Positions 1 to 13,600 of a stretch of DNA of 64,000 nucleotides are shown in pieces. The notes under the pieces are model-generated. The model had not been told where the DNA came from, made no database searches, and worked only from the letters and a program-made list of their open reading frames with translations. Both the position numbers and the translations under genes were made by a program. Where the stretch lies: positions 1,752,738 through 1,816,737 of the forward strand of contig JACTAT010000006.1 in assembly GCA_014526335.1 (NCBI GenBank), in the 5' to 3' direction. This stretch comes from Chrysaora quinquecirrha (taxonomy: Eukaryota; Cnidaria; Scyphozoa; Semaeostomeae; Pelagiidae). Every line of letters starts with the position of its first letter. Within the stretch, counting starts at the first letter, position 1.

Positions 1-308
1 AGTTTTGGCTAATATCAACATATCAAAGCAAATATGTCATTCGATCAACGCTCGATTTATCGCCATGTAACGTTTGATTTTCGTAAAATTAATTCGTCAA
101 CCTGATGAAGGCATTCCATATTCGAATTTACATACGTCATCAGATGTATCAACATATAGGGATACATAATGGGCTCAAAACTTTGTAACAGGAAGGGTCT
201 TCAATAAAAAACGTAAAATGTTCATGGCCAGGCCAGGCGATGTTTAAAGGAATCAAATTACGTCTTTATTGACGCATGTATGTGGAAAAATAGAAAATAT
301 AATTCTAC
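1..308. other. No recognised feature
   Basis: AT-rich sequence to the left of the last protease exon seen. Only short ORFs with no family resemblance were noted; it is probably intron or 3' flank of the protease gene. Confidence 0.4.
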
Positions 309-1616
309 CTACTACAAGCTGGATTATTCCATTTGATGGTCCCTCACTTTCAACAATGTAGACTCCTTTATCCTTTATTTGCTCAAATCTGTACGTGCAG
401 CCCAGAATATTAGCATAAAGCGGAGCTATTTTATTTTCTTCTCTCTTTGGAAAGTTAACGTGGTTGACTGTAGATTCTCGAAGTCCTATGGAATTTGGAT
501 GCATAAATTGTTTAACGTTGAGATGCGTGGAAAACTTAAAGTTCTGATAGGACCTAAAATCTTAAATGCCAGGGATTTCCGATCCCCAATTCTTACCAAA
601 TGTGGGTGGGGTTCTTTTGGGACCTTTTTCTGCCTATTTAATATCATTTTGTACGGGTATGTACCCAAATGGCACGGGTGCGGGTTGTTTGGCCCAGAAA
701 TTCTCTTTACATTATGGTATGATTTTAACCAAAACACCATAGAAGAGGATGATAAATTGAGAAAACCTAAATAATTTCACTTTGTTTCAGTCTGAATAGT
801 GTTAATATTACTTTGACGATGTTCGCAGTGCAAGTAATGAAAGTCTTGTTGCTCTGGTTTACCGCTGTGTCTACCTTGGGTCTGTAAATTCTCGGCGGAG
901 CATCCCCGTCCGTCCAAAACTCACATACCCCCCTCCGACACTAGGACCGAATTGCAGTCGTTTCATGAGAGATATTGCAGCAAATTTTCTTCAAATTCAC
1001 GTTTATTTGAAGGTAAAGTGAAACAAAGGATTCAAGTCCAAGTTTTTCTGTTCTAGGAGGCATTTTATCAAGTATTTTCTTTTTTGCAAGTTACCTGCAT
1101 CTTGTTTCCTCAGTTTCTACAGATATTGTCCACATTTATAGTCACAGATTCCTTTCCGCTCTTAGTCTTCTATTATTCATGCATTAGAAGTAAAATTTGC
1201 TGCACTACCCCCTCGTAGAGCGGCTGCAATCAAGGCCTTTGCACGTGGAGAGGGTTCCCTTACTCAATATATCTACCATTTTCCAGAAAAATGTCGTGCC
1301 GACCCAGACCTCTTTGAAAAGGTCTATTCCTGGCAAAATCTACCCATCTCCGATTTATTCTGAGTCTACCAACTATGCCGCTTTCAGAATAGGTCCATAG
1401 CAAACACACCCTAAGAACAATAGTAGCTAGATACATCCATTGCCATAAGATGTACGCGATATTGGCTGAATTTTATTTAAAGCTATCCTGTCCAAAACAA
1501 ATCCATACAGAATTATATAGTTTTAAAGTACATACCCACTGTTGCGTTTAGAGCTGCAAAAATCACAAAATTTAAGTTTGTCGAGCCTGGTGGGATCATC
1601 ATTAGTGTTGTTTCAT
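309..1616 (-). CDS. Probable spacer-domain exons (last exons seen in window)
   Basis: Exon 1616-1536 reads [20 protein letters not shown], similar to the start of the ADAMTS spacer (the IPxGAxxIxI pattern). Exon 467-309 is open with good splice sites and matching phase 1 and reads [29 protein letters not shown] do not recognise a specific motif in it, and part of its first 40 bases is also present, inverted, at 2596-2640, so it could belong to a repeat. An alternative donor lies 6 bases upstream. No stop codon or poly(A) signal was identified, so the gene may continue to the left of the window. Confidence 0.5.
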
Positions 1617-4600
1617 CTGAAATGAAAACGTGGTTATGTACTTGTTTAAATGCTTTTGCGTAACTTAAGTTTTTTCAATAAGCCGTCTCGATTGCCTAAT
1701 GCTTTCGAGCTATTGTTTGTCAAACTTTGAATTTTGCTTGTCAAACAGTGTTTGACTGTTTGGCCACATCACTAAACATTTAATGGTTAAACAATTTTTT
1801 GTTTGTGACAAGAAGAAATATTCTAAACACTGCAAAGCCAGTTTGCCTGTCAAGATATGTTTTCTGCAACGAGGGCAGGACCTTAGGCTCTGGCCAAACG
1901 ATCAAACATTGTTGGTCAAAGATCTCAATTTCGTTTGTCAAACAATATTCGACTGTTTGGCCACATCATTAAACATTATTCGTCAAACAGTTTTTTTTGC
2001 GACGCGGCCAGGAGGACCTTAGGCTCTTGCCAAACGATCAAACGTTGGTCAAAGATTTGCCATTTGCTAAATCAAACAAAATGTTTGACCGTTTGGCCAC
2101 ACCACAAAACATCAAAACGTCCAAAATATTTTCTTGATACAAACGTAAAATGTTTTTGAAGTTTTTCAAAAACATTGCTAAGCGATTCTGCTTGTCAAGC
2201 AAAATTCTGTGATTTGTGATGAGGCCAAACGGTCAAACATTGCTTGCTAAGCAAATCTCAAATGTTTGACCAACAATGCTTGATCGTTTAGCTAGGGCTT
2301 TAGCACAACAAGTATTTTTTTATACTATCACATACCTATATCATTTACTGGCACTGTTGCATTGCCTTCTCTCAAAACACAACTTGATCCATCTCCACCA
2401 CAAATCTTGCAATTATCGATTGTTTTGTTGGAGCCAAACTGCAAATCACATCCAAGTTTCTGCGACGAAAATTGAAAGCAGATATGAGATTTTGTGAACT
2501 CCAATTATAGTCCCTGGCTAAATGATGAAACAATGTTAGTAAAACATTCGAGATTTGCTTCACAAGCAATGTTTGACCGTTTCGCCCACAGGACTTCTAC
2601 AGCCAACCACGTAAACTTTCCAAAGAGAGAACATAATCAAAAATTGTTTGACAAACAGCATTGATTAATATTTCGTAACATTTGCTACTGGTAAAAAGCT
2701 AAATTGTTCGACCAGCAATGTTTTTTGACGTGGCCAAATGGGACATTATTTTGTTTGACAATCAAATTTCAGATGTTTGAAAAATGATGTTGGATCGTTT
2801 CGCGGATCTTTTTGTCAGACTCTCGGCCTTATTTTTATAGCACTACGAACATCTTCGACGCGATAATAAAGTGAATTTAGATAAGTAACATGGATAAGAA
2901 TAAAGAAAATTTATTCAGTTTTCTTTAATCCCCCCTTATATAGTGTTTTGGTTAAATTCATACCCATGTTAAAAGAATTTCAGACAACTAGACCAGTGTG
3001 TGGGACATATAACTTTACCTAAAGCACACACCCCCCTCCCATCTAAAGATACGAGAGATTGAAGACAAAAGGTTTCAGAACCTCCTGTTCTTAGCAGACC
3101 TCTGACTAATGATTGTACTATGCCTCTTCTATGAGCGTGGTAATAAAAGAAGCAGAAAACAAGCAACAAGACAAGGAAAAAATTATTTCAAGCATGTCTT
3201 CCCACCTCACACTTTCCATTCAGACATATATCAGTACGATTGTCATCAAAACAACTGAATGTATCTGGTAGAACAGCATCGGTAAACACGGTTTTATTTG
3301 CATCAGTACAAATTATCTCGCATGTTTTATCTGAAAAGAATCAAGAAAAATATGGCAATGAATAAGAAAGTTTCTCAGGAAACATGCTTGTCACGAATCT
3401 TGAAGCTTTCCGAAAGTACATTTGATATAGTGTACCTCAGCTACGGTAGCGTCACGGCCAGGATCGAGGTATCGATTAGTTAACCTATTACTGAGATCCT
3501 AGTGACTGGTGCTAGATGCACCATTTCACCCTTACCTTCATCTCGCAGTTGAAGGCTAAGTCTACGCATTTGTGACATGATAGAGGCATCTGACATCTTG
3601 CAGTCATTTGGGCCAGAAAAAAGGAAACTTTTAGAGTGCCTTATTTTTGGGCCTTTTTCAAGCTATTTTCTGGATCTAATGTGCATTCTTTTTGACAACT
3701 CTCGGAGAAATCAGCGACTTCCACGCTCCAAACTCTCCTGACTCCAGAGCTGGAAGATTTTGCCGGATTTCGCAGAGATACCCACGTTCCCAATCAACTT
3801 CTCTGAAGTCTGTTCGTTTTCAAGAAAGTGTGTTTTTTGGGCCCGAAATCGGAATCCTGCAAAGTCAACTTATTCCAGAATTTAGAAAAGACAAAAGCCC
3901 CAAAAGAACACCCCCTTAGTTGATGCACCTGCAGAGTCCTATAGATAGGGGGTCGTTTGTTTTGGAACCGCATTCATTAGGCTACTGTCCCGCAGAGCAG
4001 ACCTTCAGGAACGGAGCTATTGGGCCAGCTCAGCTTACTTCGAATCGACGAAAAGTGTTTTTTATTACAGTTGCAGCCAAGCCACGCCACAACCTGCAAT
4101 AATTTGGTTTGAAGGGCTAAAATGACGGTCGAAAAAATTTTGCGTTTTTGTGATGTTTGATAATCCTTGGCTAGTACTCACAATGGTGACAATCCTTGGC
4201 TTGGCCTAATTATGGCAATGTTTCTGCGAAAGCCTCAGCGATATATGTAACTATTAAACTAAAGCCAATGTATGAAGGCAAAATTATAAAAAACTTAATT
4301 ATAATGACTATTACCCTTCTTGATTTCACCACTGCATCGCCCAGCATTTACCGCCAAATCATCAACAGCAATGTCACCTTGATAGTGGACGCCACGGACG
4401 CCTTCAATAACAATCTAAAAGAAAAAAGCGATATTTTCATGGTAATGGTGATGATGTTTTTGCCTATAATGCATCTTTTAACCAACTAAAGTGGGCGGGG
4501 GGGGGGCTGACAGGTTCCCGGTACGCCAGTACACGGTAAGGCTAAACATTGACCCGGTACGGTACAAACGCAATCTGGTACATGGTTTTTCAAGGCACAC

Positions 4601-7600
4601 TTGAAAAATCACATTCATAAAATGTGCATGCGAGCAAACTGGTACACCGGTACATTGATCATAGCTGCTTCTATCTCGTGATCAATTAAGATAAGTCCAT
4701 ATAAACAAATTGAACTCACACTAAATGCTTGCTTGCTCGTGACGCTAATATTTGCGAAGAACCATTGATCATCTAAATCTTTCGTTCGCTTCCATAACAA
4801 CACTTCCTCATTCCCAGTCTTTTTATAAACGTTTAATACACCAATATGGCTTCCAAACATGTGATAGAAGAAACCAAAACAGACTTCAGGTGCATTTATT
4901 AAAGGGCTGATCAGCCTCGCTTTGTATCCTGTCAGCCTCTTATCCTTGTCTTGACCATCTGAGGCTTCTATGAACATGTAGTGGCCTAAAAGCAGAATCA
5001 TCTTTAAAGCAACCTAAGGTTTTCTCGTTTGAAACTCTTTAGGCCCTGCCTGGCAAGACAATAAAAACATTGTTGCTCAAACATTTGAAATTTGCTTTAG
5101 AAGCAATGTTTGACGTTTAACCAAGTTGCGAAACATTGCTTTACAAGCAGAACTGCTTAGCCTTAGCAACTTTTTTTAAATACTTTGTACTTCATTAGTT
5201 CTAAGATCCAAATCAGAAAAAGAACTCTTTCTGACTATACAGAATTGATTTACTGGGTTTGATGTGGACAAATTCTGGAAACCCGCTACAGAAACGAAGA
5301 CTTTGCCTATTTTTCGGAACTAATTTACGCGGTAGTTTTGCACAATCTGTGTTGATCAAGTTATTGAGCCAAAGTTTTACTGTTTTATAAATTAGTCTCG
5401 AGCAACCGGCAGAGCAAAGTCAACAATTCATGTAGGGGTGTTTTGAATCTCTTTCAATAGCAAAATAAGTAAGCTAGTCAATCCATTTACCTGTAATATT
5501 GCCAAACGTGTGATCTCTCTCGGCCCAGTCCCATGGCTTGGCGTACTTTCTTTGTGCTTCTGCCAATCAAATTCATCACCATTATCTTGCGTCCAGCTGC
5601 AGTTCTTCACACTGTCAAAAGTGCAATTTAGGCCAACGTTTGATTCAACTGTTGGAAGAAGAATAGATATATAAAAAAACTGCCTAGACAGTTCAAATAC
5701 ACGCTTTTTTTATAAAGAACCACTTTATAAGAAGCCTACATGTAGAAGGCTCGGAAATTTAAAGAACATATACTACTAAAGAGAAAATCATTAAGGAACT
5801 TTTGAATGTTGAATACTTTTATCACTGCAAATAATCAAGAATAAGAAAGCCGGTTCCATTCATTTGCTGTCGAAAATCGCATAAATTGTACGTTAAGCAT
5901 GTATCCAATGTTTCTTTGAGCAGTCTCGAGCTTTGCTCACACGCAAATGTCTCTCTTTTATTGTTAAGACCACTGTATGTGCAGTTAAAATGAAGGAACT
6001 ATTAAGGAACTTTTGGAACTACAATTTCCTCAAAAGAGGCCCAAAAATAAGGAACTTTAAGAACTAGGCCTTGAGGTAGGTTCCTTATAGAAAAAAAGCG
6101 TGTAATATCGAAGAGCTCAATGAAATAGCTTATCCAAGCTCTTCAAGTCACTCAGTTTTACGATATTTTCATTTTCCCCCATGCATGTACCTAAAAGAAT
6201 TTTAGCTACCAACCACAGGACAGGCTTCCCCAGGACGGTATTAGAGTTTCTGTTATGCTAAAGCAATTGGTTTTGTATTTTCAAACCCCCCGTTTATTCC
6301 AACCCCCGTTTATTAACTTTTAACAATATTTCCAACCCCCCGATTATTCCCCCCCCTGATTATACGGTACTTCAGAGTAGTATTAACGACTCCATACACT
6401 CAAATTTGGCAAAAAACTTCTGCTCTATAAAATTGTCCCAAATTTTGGCACAATTGTTGTGGTAAAACTGTCTTCAAAGGGTTTTAAATGAAAAATCAAT
6501 TTTCTCTACCGATACCTGACGGAATGAACGTGCTAGAAATATAAAAACAAGCAGAGTTTGTTATGCTTGTTTTAGCGCAGAAAAATTTCAATAATACTTT
6601 TGTTTTATCGAGGAAAAATCTTTTGGGTAAAGCTAAGTGCACCATTTGTGTTTCAAACACAAAGATTTGTTGCCTTGTAGCTATGCTGGGCTTTACAACT
6701 CCCATATCGACAAATATTTTACCCCCAAGCGCCGCAAACAAATCTCAAACGATTGGAAAGCATTAAATCGTTCGGTATCTAGGGCTGCCTGTTTTGCTTA
6801 TGTTTTAAAACAGCATTCGATTTGCACGCTTTTCTGCGACTACTTTGACAATTTGACAATGAAATCGACACCAGTGGATAAATCACGTGCTTACCAGAGC
6901 CAATCACATCCGCTTCTGTATACCAATGCAAATTCCCTTTCCCAAGAGAGTTGCAATGCTCGTTGCGTTTGTCTTTGACATTTCTTTCGATTTCACACGG
7001 CTGCGAAGAGAAATAGCTTGCTTAGAATTAAATTAGAGAATTCAGTTCTAAACGAAGAGCCAAAATGTGTTCATTAGAATATTTTATCAATATTGCAAGT
7101 TTCTTATACAGTCATTATTACATAACACCGTCTTTGACAAAAGACGGCAACTGCCGTAAAGCAAGAGAAGCAAGGAGAAATAAAAATGGAAGGCACAAAG
7201 GCACCATGCATTTCAACTCAACGAACTGATAAAATTGGCCTATTCGGTAAGTCAACGTTTTGAGTTTTCTTTAATTTTAAATGCTGAAATGCAGTAGTAA
7301 ACGGTGCTTACTTCGCCCTACACGTACAGTAAAGCAATGCGGACGGGAATGTGGTAAATTTGTACGAAAGATTCATGCAGAGCATGCGGCCAGGTTGCTC
7401 AGGCAGCAGGGCGTTGGCGTAGGATGCAAAACGTCGCGAATTGAAGTTCGGCTCTTCAGTCATGCTAGCGAATCGATACGCCCTACTATGGAGGATATGC
7501 ACTACTGTGGTGGCATTTTTTGCATACTGTGTTGGTATTTTTTGCGTACGGTGGCGGATAAACAGTACTGTGATGTGTTATTATGCTTGATGTGGTGGTA

Positions 7601-10600
7601 TTTTTCGCGTATTGTAGTGGATTTTGTGGTGTTTTCTTGCTTGATCTATAGACTTTTGCTATGATTTCGTATCCACTACAGTACGCAAAAAATACCACCA
7701 CATTAGTGCATACCCATTACAGTAGTGCATATAGATCTGCTGGCGTGTTACTGGTCGTATCAATCTGTCTAAAGCTTTCTTCAAAAAAGAACTCCAAAAT
7801 ATAGAAAAACTAAAACATTAGATAATTAAAGCTTTCGATAAAGATCACTCCTATGCTTTCTTTCTTTTAAAATGTCAACAATCAGTCGTATTCCTACCTT
7901 TTCATTGCATATTTTGACATCATCGCCTTCGCCCTCGCAGTCTTCTCCGTCGTATTTAGGACTGCAAAGATAGAAACATACTTAACCAAACGACTTAGCT
8001 AAAGGGCATTAGATGTTACATATATTTGCCATAGCTAGAAAACTATAATATTACCTTGGATTGTTGCATTTTCTGCTCCTGTTCCGAATGCCTATTCCAC
8101 AACTTGCTGAGCATTTGCTCCAAGACTCCCAATTCGACCAGCCCCCATGAATGGGGTAATAATTGAAACGACCATTTGGGAAACATTTTCCCTTGATACA
8201 CCACTGAAATAATAAGGATTGAGAAACAGAGTTAGTGAAAATTGGTGAAACAGTAACATCAACTTGCAAAGTAGATATTTTCTCAAATTTCTAAAAGATG
8301 AAAGAATACTAACGTCTTTTCCGTATTTGCATTGGGTGCCATCTAAAGGTGGAAGGGAGTATCGGAAGCATTCTCTTCTTGACCTTGCCCAATATGGAGC
8401 ACAGTACAAAAATCTGCAATCCCATCTGAAATAAAACTAAAATCAAGGAAAATATCAATAATAAATAGAACGGTTTTAGTAGACTAGCCCTAGAAGAAAA
8501 ACGGTATTAGTAGACTCACCCTATGACATCCTCTGTAGTGACCACCAAGATAGAAGGCACACTGTTCGTCTAAATTATAATGCACCCCAGGCAATTTAGT
8601 CGCAAATTTTGATATGTTTTTCTGCGGACGATCATTTAAACAGGAGACTAGACTTATTACCTGAGTCCCAGTTATCGCTCACCAGACCGAGACTACACCA
8701 AACCGAGATCGCTCAAACTGGCGATTGAGCGTTCAGGCGATTCATTTCAATAGCGATAACTACAACTCAGGTAATAAGTCTAGCACAAGGCGCATGTTCT
8801 TCTGAGGCTCTCTGAAGAGAACTTTCTGAGCTTCGAAAACAGAAAGCTTCCAAAATAGAACCTATTATTTTAAAAAGAAACAGGAATTTGGAAATCCGAG
8901 ACTTTTTCCAAAGCCGGTTCCAAACGAGTCAACTTTCGCGCCAAAATTCTTGTTTGCCTGGTCCCTAGACCCCTTCGTGGGATGTCTCCTTGCAACTGGT
9001 AGAAACGTAGTCTATTTCGAACTTCAAATCGAGAATCTGGAAAGTCTCGGAAACCTTCTGCTTTTGATGACAGAAGAGCTCCAAAATCTACCGTTTTCAG
9101 AAGAATGGGATCGAAAAACATATTCCGAAAAAAATCTGCCGAGAAAGATTTGTCCAACAAGAACACGCCCTCAAGGTCGCAGGAATTTTTCTAAAGGAAC
9201 TATAACTTGCCAAAAGTTAGAAAAGACAGAAAGAATATATTTTCTCTTACGAATGGCCAATTTCGTGTGCTATTACATGAGCATTTTGGAAGCCTCTTTC
9301 CAACACGACTGTACATCCAAGCTGCATATCACACATGCGGTATATTGGTGTGTAACCTAAGAATTGATAGCAAAATGTGAGGAAAATTGTCATATACTAC
9401 AAGATAAACCGGTTTAAACCGGCTTAAAATAAACCAATTTCACAAAGTTTGCGTTCTGATTGGTCAATTCAATAAATCCAATCGATCTGATTGGTGGAAA
9501 TTTAATCCGAGCCTTTAAAAGGACACATGATCTTCCTTACCTGAATAGCCAAATCTTTTTCTAAAAAAAATTAAAACAGCTCAAGATTTGGGCAAAGACA
9601 AGAAAACAAAATTGTTAGGAGATGAAAATCAACTCGAAAATTACAGAGAGTAACTACACTTATCCTTACCTTGTTAAAATAACAGCAAAGTCAAAATGAT
9701 CACTGTTTGCATCAGAATAATAATTCAATGTTGATGCGTAATGACATGCACTTCTCATGGAATTCTTTGGTGCTCCTTTCACAATGTTCAGGTTCGGCTA
9801 AAAACAACAACAAAAAAACAAAATTTAATTCAAAGTACAGCACTTAATAAAACTGCCAATTTATACGGGTGAATTTCGGTAGAACTTGGAATCAAACCTT
9901 ACTGGCAATAAATTCGATGCGACATTAAAGCGGGTAAACTCTGTTTTTATAAGAACCTTGTTTATAAGAAACCCAGTACTGAGATGAATAGCTGTTCGGA
10001 AATTTCAGTACTCGACCAAAAATGATGAGAAACTTGCAGGTCTCAACAATCTATAGAATTAGAATTATAGCATCGAGAAACAAACTTTTGTTACGCGTCA
10101 AGTGTCTATTTTTACAAAAACAGCTCAAGTAAACGTGAATTGTATTGCTTCTTCTATTTGTCAAATGTAGCCAAGTGTCAATTACCTGTTTCAGTACTAA
10201 AAAATTTGATCCCTAAGAAACTGCTAAGAAACTTTCAGTACTGAAATTCTCCAAAACTTAAGAAACTGGGAACTGCCAAAAAAGGGTGTAGCTATAAAGT
10301 CCACTAGAACCAATATTGGACTAGACTTACTGTCTAAATCTTTCCTTACCCGAACACAAAGTCATGCCAGAAATATCATGGCGCTGCGGAGGAGACAGTG
10401 AGAAAAGTGAACGGAGATTTAAATCTCAGTCCACTTTTCTCATCGTAAAACATTCCTCCTTCAATTTTCTCTTTAGTAGTATAAGTTCATAAATTTTGGG
10501 TTATGAATTTGTGTTCGGATCCAAAAACTAAGAAAAAGATTTAGATTAGCTATAAAGTCTAATATTGGACATGATAATTACCGCTTATCGTGACAGACCT

Positions 10601-13600
10601 TTGGATATTTATTAGGGCAACTATATTTATTCCGAAGAAGACCGCTTCCCACCATCAGAGTCTGGTTGAATAACATCAAACTCAATAAATAGAGAAGAAC
10701 CGCATTCTCGTTAACCGACGGAAAGAGACGGATCTCTCCCAAACGTTGCCTCGATAAAAACAAGGCTTGTCGCAATAAGCGGTGACTATACTGTAATGAA
10801 AGGAATAGAAAAACACCACAACACTTACGGGATCCTTTTCCAGAAGTTTGATTCTTGTTACAACGATATGCAGGGTGATTCCAAAAGATTTGTCTTTGAA
10901 AAGTCTGTTTACCTAAATAAGAACGGAAATTATGATACTGTTGGTTTTATCTTATGAATGAAGCTCACTTCATCTATGAGACTGAGTCAATGTAAAACTT
11001 TAACCCTTGTAATCCTGTATTGCTTTGTGGTATGCCATATGTGGAAAAATCGATCCTAGTGTTCGCCATTCGTGACAGATATATACAAATATGTATGGTG
11101 CTGAAGTAGGCTTAACATAGCCGAAACACAAAATGCAAAACGGGAGGAGAGCCTTGGGCTGTATGACTTAGAGAGTTACTCGGCGATTTCATTGAGCTCT
11201 ATAGCTCAGTGGAAACGTCGTGGCTCTCTGGTAATGCAGTCTGATCCGAATCCTATCTATTGTGGTATGCCTCTTGTGGAAAAATCTATCCTAGTGTTCG
11301 CAATTCATGACAAATATATACAAATATGTACGATGCTGAAGTAGGCTTAACATAGCCGAAACACAAACTCAAGCGGGAGGAGCGGGAGAGCCTTGGGCTG
11401 TATGACTTGGAGAGCTACTCGGCGATTTTATTGAGCTCTATAGCTCATTGAAACCTCGTTGGCTCTCTGGTCATGCAGTCCAGGTTCAAATCCCATCTAT
11501 TGCGCTATGCGAATTGTGGAAAAATCTATCCTAGTAGGAAAGATATTTTCACAATTCGCATAGTGTTCGCCATTCATGACAAATATTTACAAATATGTAT
11601 GGTGCTGATTAAAGCTCAGTGAAAGCGTCGTTGGCTCTCTAGTCATGAGTCTAGGTTCGAATATATTCGTATATTCGTTTGTATCTTTTTCGGCTATTTT
11701 TAGGGAGTTAACGGAGAAACCTTATAAAAAGCTAAAATAGGAACTCAATAAAAAAACTCTGGGCTATCTCTAAGTTGAGAAGGATGGACGATCTCTGCTT
11801 TGAGAAAGATGTGACAGACAACAAAAGATCAACAAAATAAGAACTTTCAACCTTAAAACAACAAACTGAAAGGCTTATTTTAGACATAAGAAGGCCATAT
11901 GAAATACATAACGTAGATTATCAGTAAAAGAATCAGTAGCGATAACAAAAGTTTTTCAAAAGGCTTACCGCATTCATAAGCGTCAGTAAATATTTTTCAG
12001 TATTTTTGCCATGCTTCTTAACCACGGTTGAGTCAGCAATGACCATGACTTCAATAAATTTCTCCGGAATTGCAACAGGCTGTGGTTCAATTTTCGTATT
12101 CGCTTGAGAAAAAACAAGTAAGGGTCATTTTATAGGGCCACTATTAGGTCGAGTCGCATTTTAATTTGAACTTTATTCACCCATATAAAGTGACAATTCT
12201 ATTCCGTGCTGCACTTTGAATTAAATGCAGCAGGATTTGCCGAACTAAATTCACCGAGGGGCGTTTCACTCTGCAAAAAGGCGTACGAGACTTCCTATAT
12301 GGTCGCATTTTGGTCGCACTTTGGTCGAATTTAGCTAATCACAATTGATTTGCTGTATGTTTCAGAATGAATGGGCCCTCTTTCCCGATCCTATTCTTGG
12401 AGCCACAACATCCCCGGGTAGGAATACCAAATAAATAAGCAAAAGAGCAACATATAGCTAACAAACGAACACTTACATTGTGCTGTGACGAGGACTTGAA
12501 TCTCAGCATCCAAATGATTATAGTAAACTAAGAATGTAAACTTGTTGTTCAAAAGTAAGCTAATGTGATTATTTCTGTCGTAAGCCAGCCATGTTGTTCC
12601 GACTTTTGATCTGATGATTTTTCGCTCATTTAAACGCAGAGAAAAGTACATGCGACGATAACCGTAATGGTCCATGTAGAAAACCTGGAACAGAATGACA
12701 ATTTCAGAAATCTTTTCTAACTGACTATGGTCCGTCATCTGTTAAAGACCATCCTGGAAATATATAGTCCTTTAGCTGTAAATACCTGAAAAATTGCAAT
12801 TAGAAGCAGAAACATTTCATCTCTTTGTCAAGGACAAAAATGTATGAGAAGCAATGTTTTGTGACCTAGCAAAATCATCAACTAGTCTATTTGTACTAAA
12901 ACGGTCTGCCTTGTCTATATCTACTAAAAACGGTCCATCTAGCTAGTCCGTATATACTTAAACAGTCCGTCTAGCTAGTCTATAATACTAAAAATGGTCT
13001 GCCCTGCTAGTCTTTATTTTCTAAAAACGGTCTGCCTTGCTAGTCTTTATATACTAAAACGGTCTGCCTTGCTAGTCTATATAGACAAAAAACGGTCTGC
13101 ATTGCTAATCTATATACACTAAAACGATCTGCCTTGCTAATCTATACATACTAAAACGGTCTGCCTTGCTAGTCTATATATACTAAAAGGGTCTGCCTTG
13201 CTAGTCTGTATATACTTAAAATGGTTTGCCTTGCTATTCTGTATATACTTAAGCAGTCTGCCTAGTTAGTCTATATGTACTAAAATGTACAATGGATTAA
13301 GTCACCTTCTTGTAACAGTAACTTTTAATATTTCGTTTGATAACACGTTTTTAAATTTTTGACTGATGTTGTTTGATCCCACTATTACCTGTTTCGGTTT
13401 TTTGTCAAGGGCAAGAGCAATGTTTTGTGACGTAGGCAAACAGTCAACATTTTGTTTCACAACAGGTTTTTAAATTTTTGGCTGATATTGTTTGATCCCA
13501 CTATTACCTGCTTCATTTACTTGTCACAGACAAGAGCAATGTTTTGTAAAGTAGGCAAACGGTCAAACAATTTTTTTTACAAGACGTTTAGAAACATTTG

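Noticed and set aside
6496..6978. Overlapping ORFs on both strands in the TSR-MAM intron
   Set aside because: No homology, no splice or start logic, and both strands open in the same place, as expected for chance ORFs.
10578..10775. Minus-strand ORF with several cysteines between protease exons 6 and 7
   Set aside because: Exons 6 and 7 join in phase and in family alignment without it; no family match.
11190..11262. A functional tRNA gene (A- and B-boxes present)
   Set aside because: Acceptor stem and anticodon arm do not pair convincingly, and the same sequence is repeated with a SINE body; best read as SINE heads. The same applies to the heads at 13757, 46700, 47380 and 48020.
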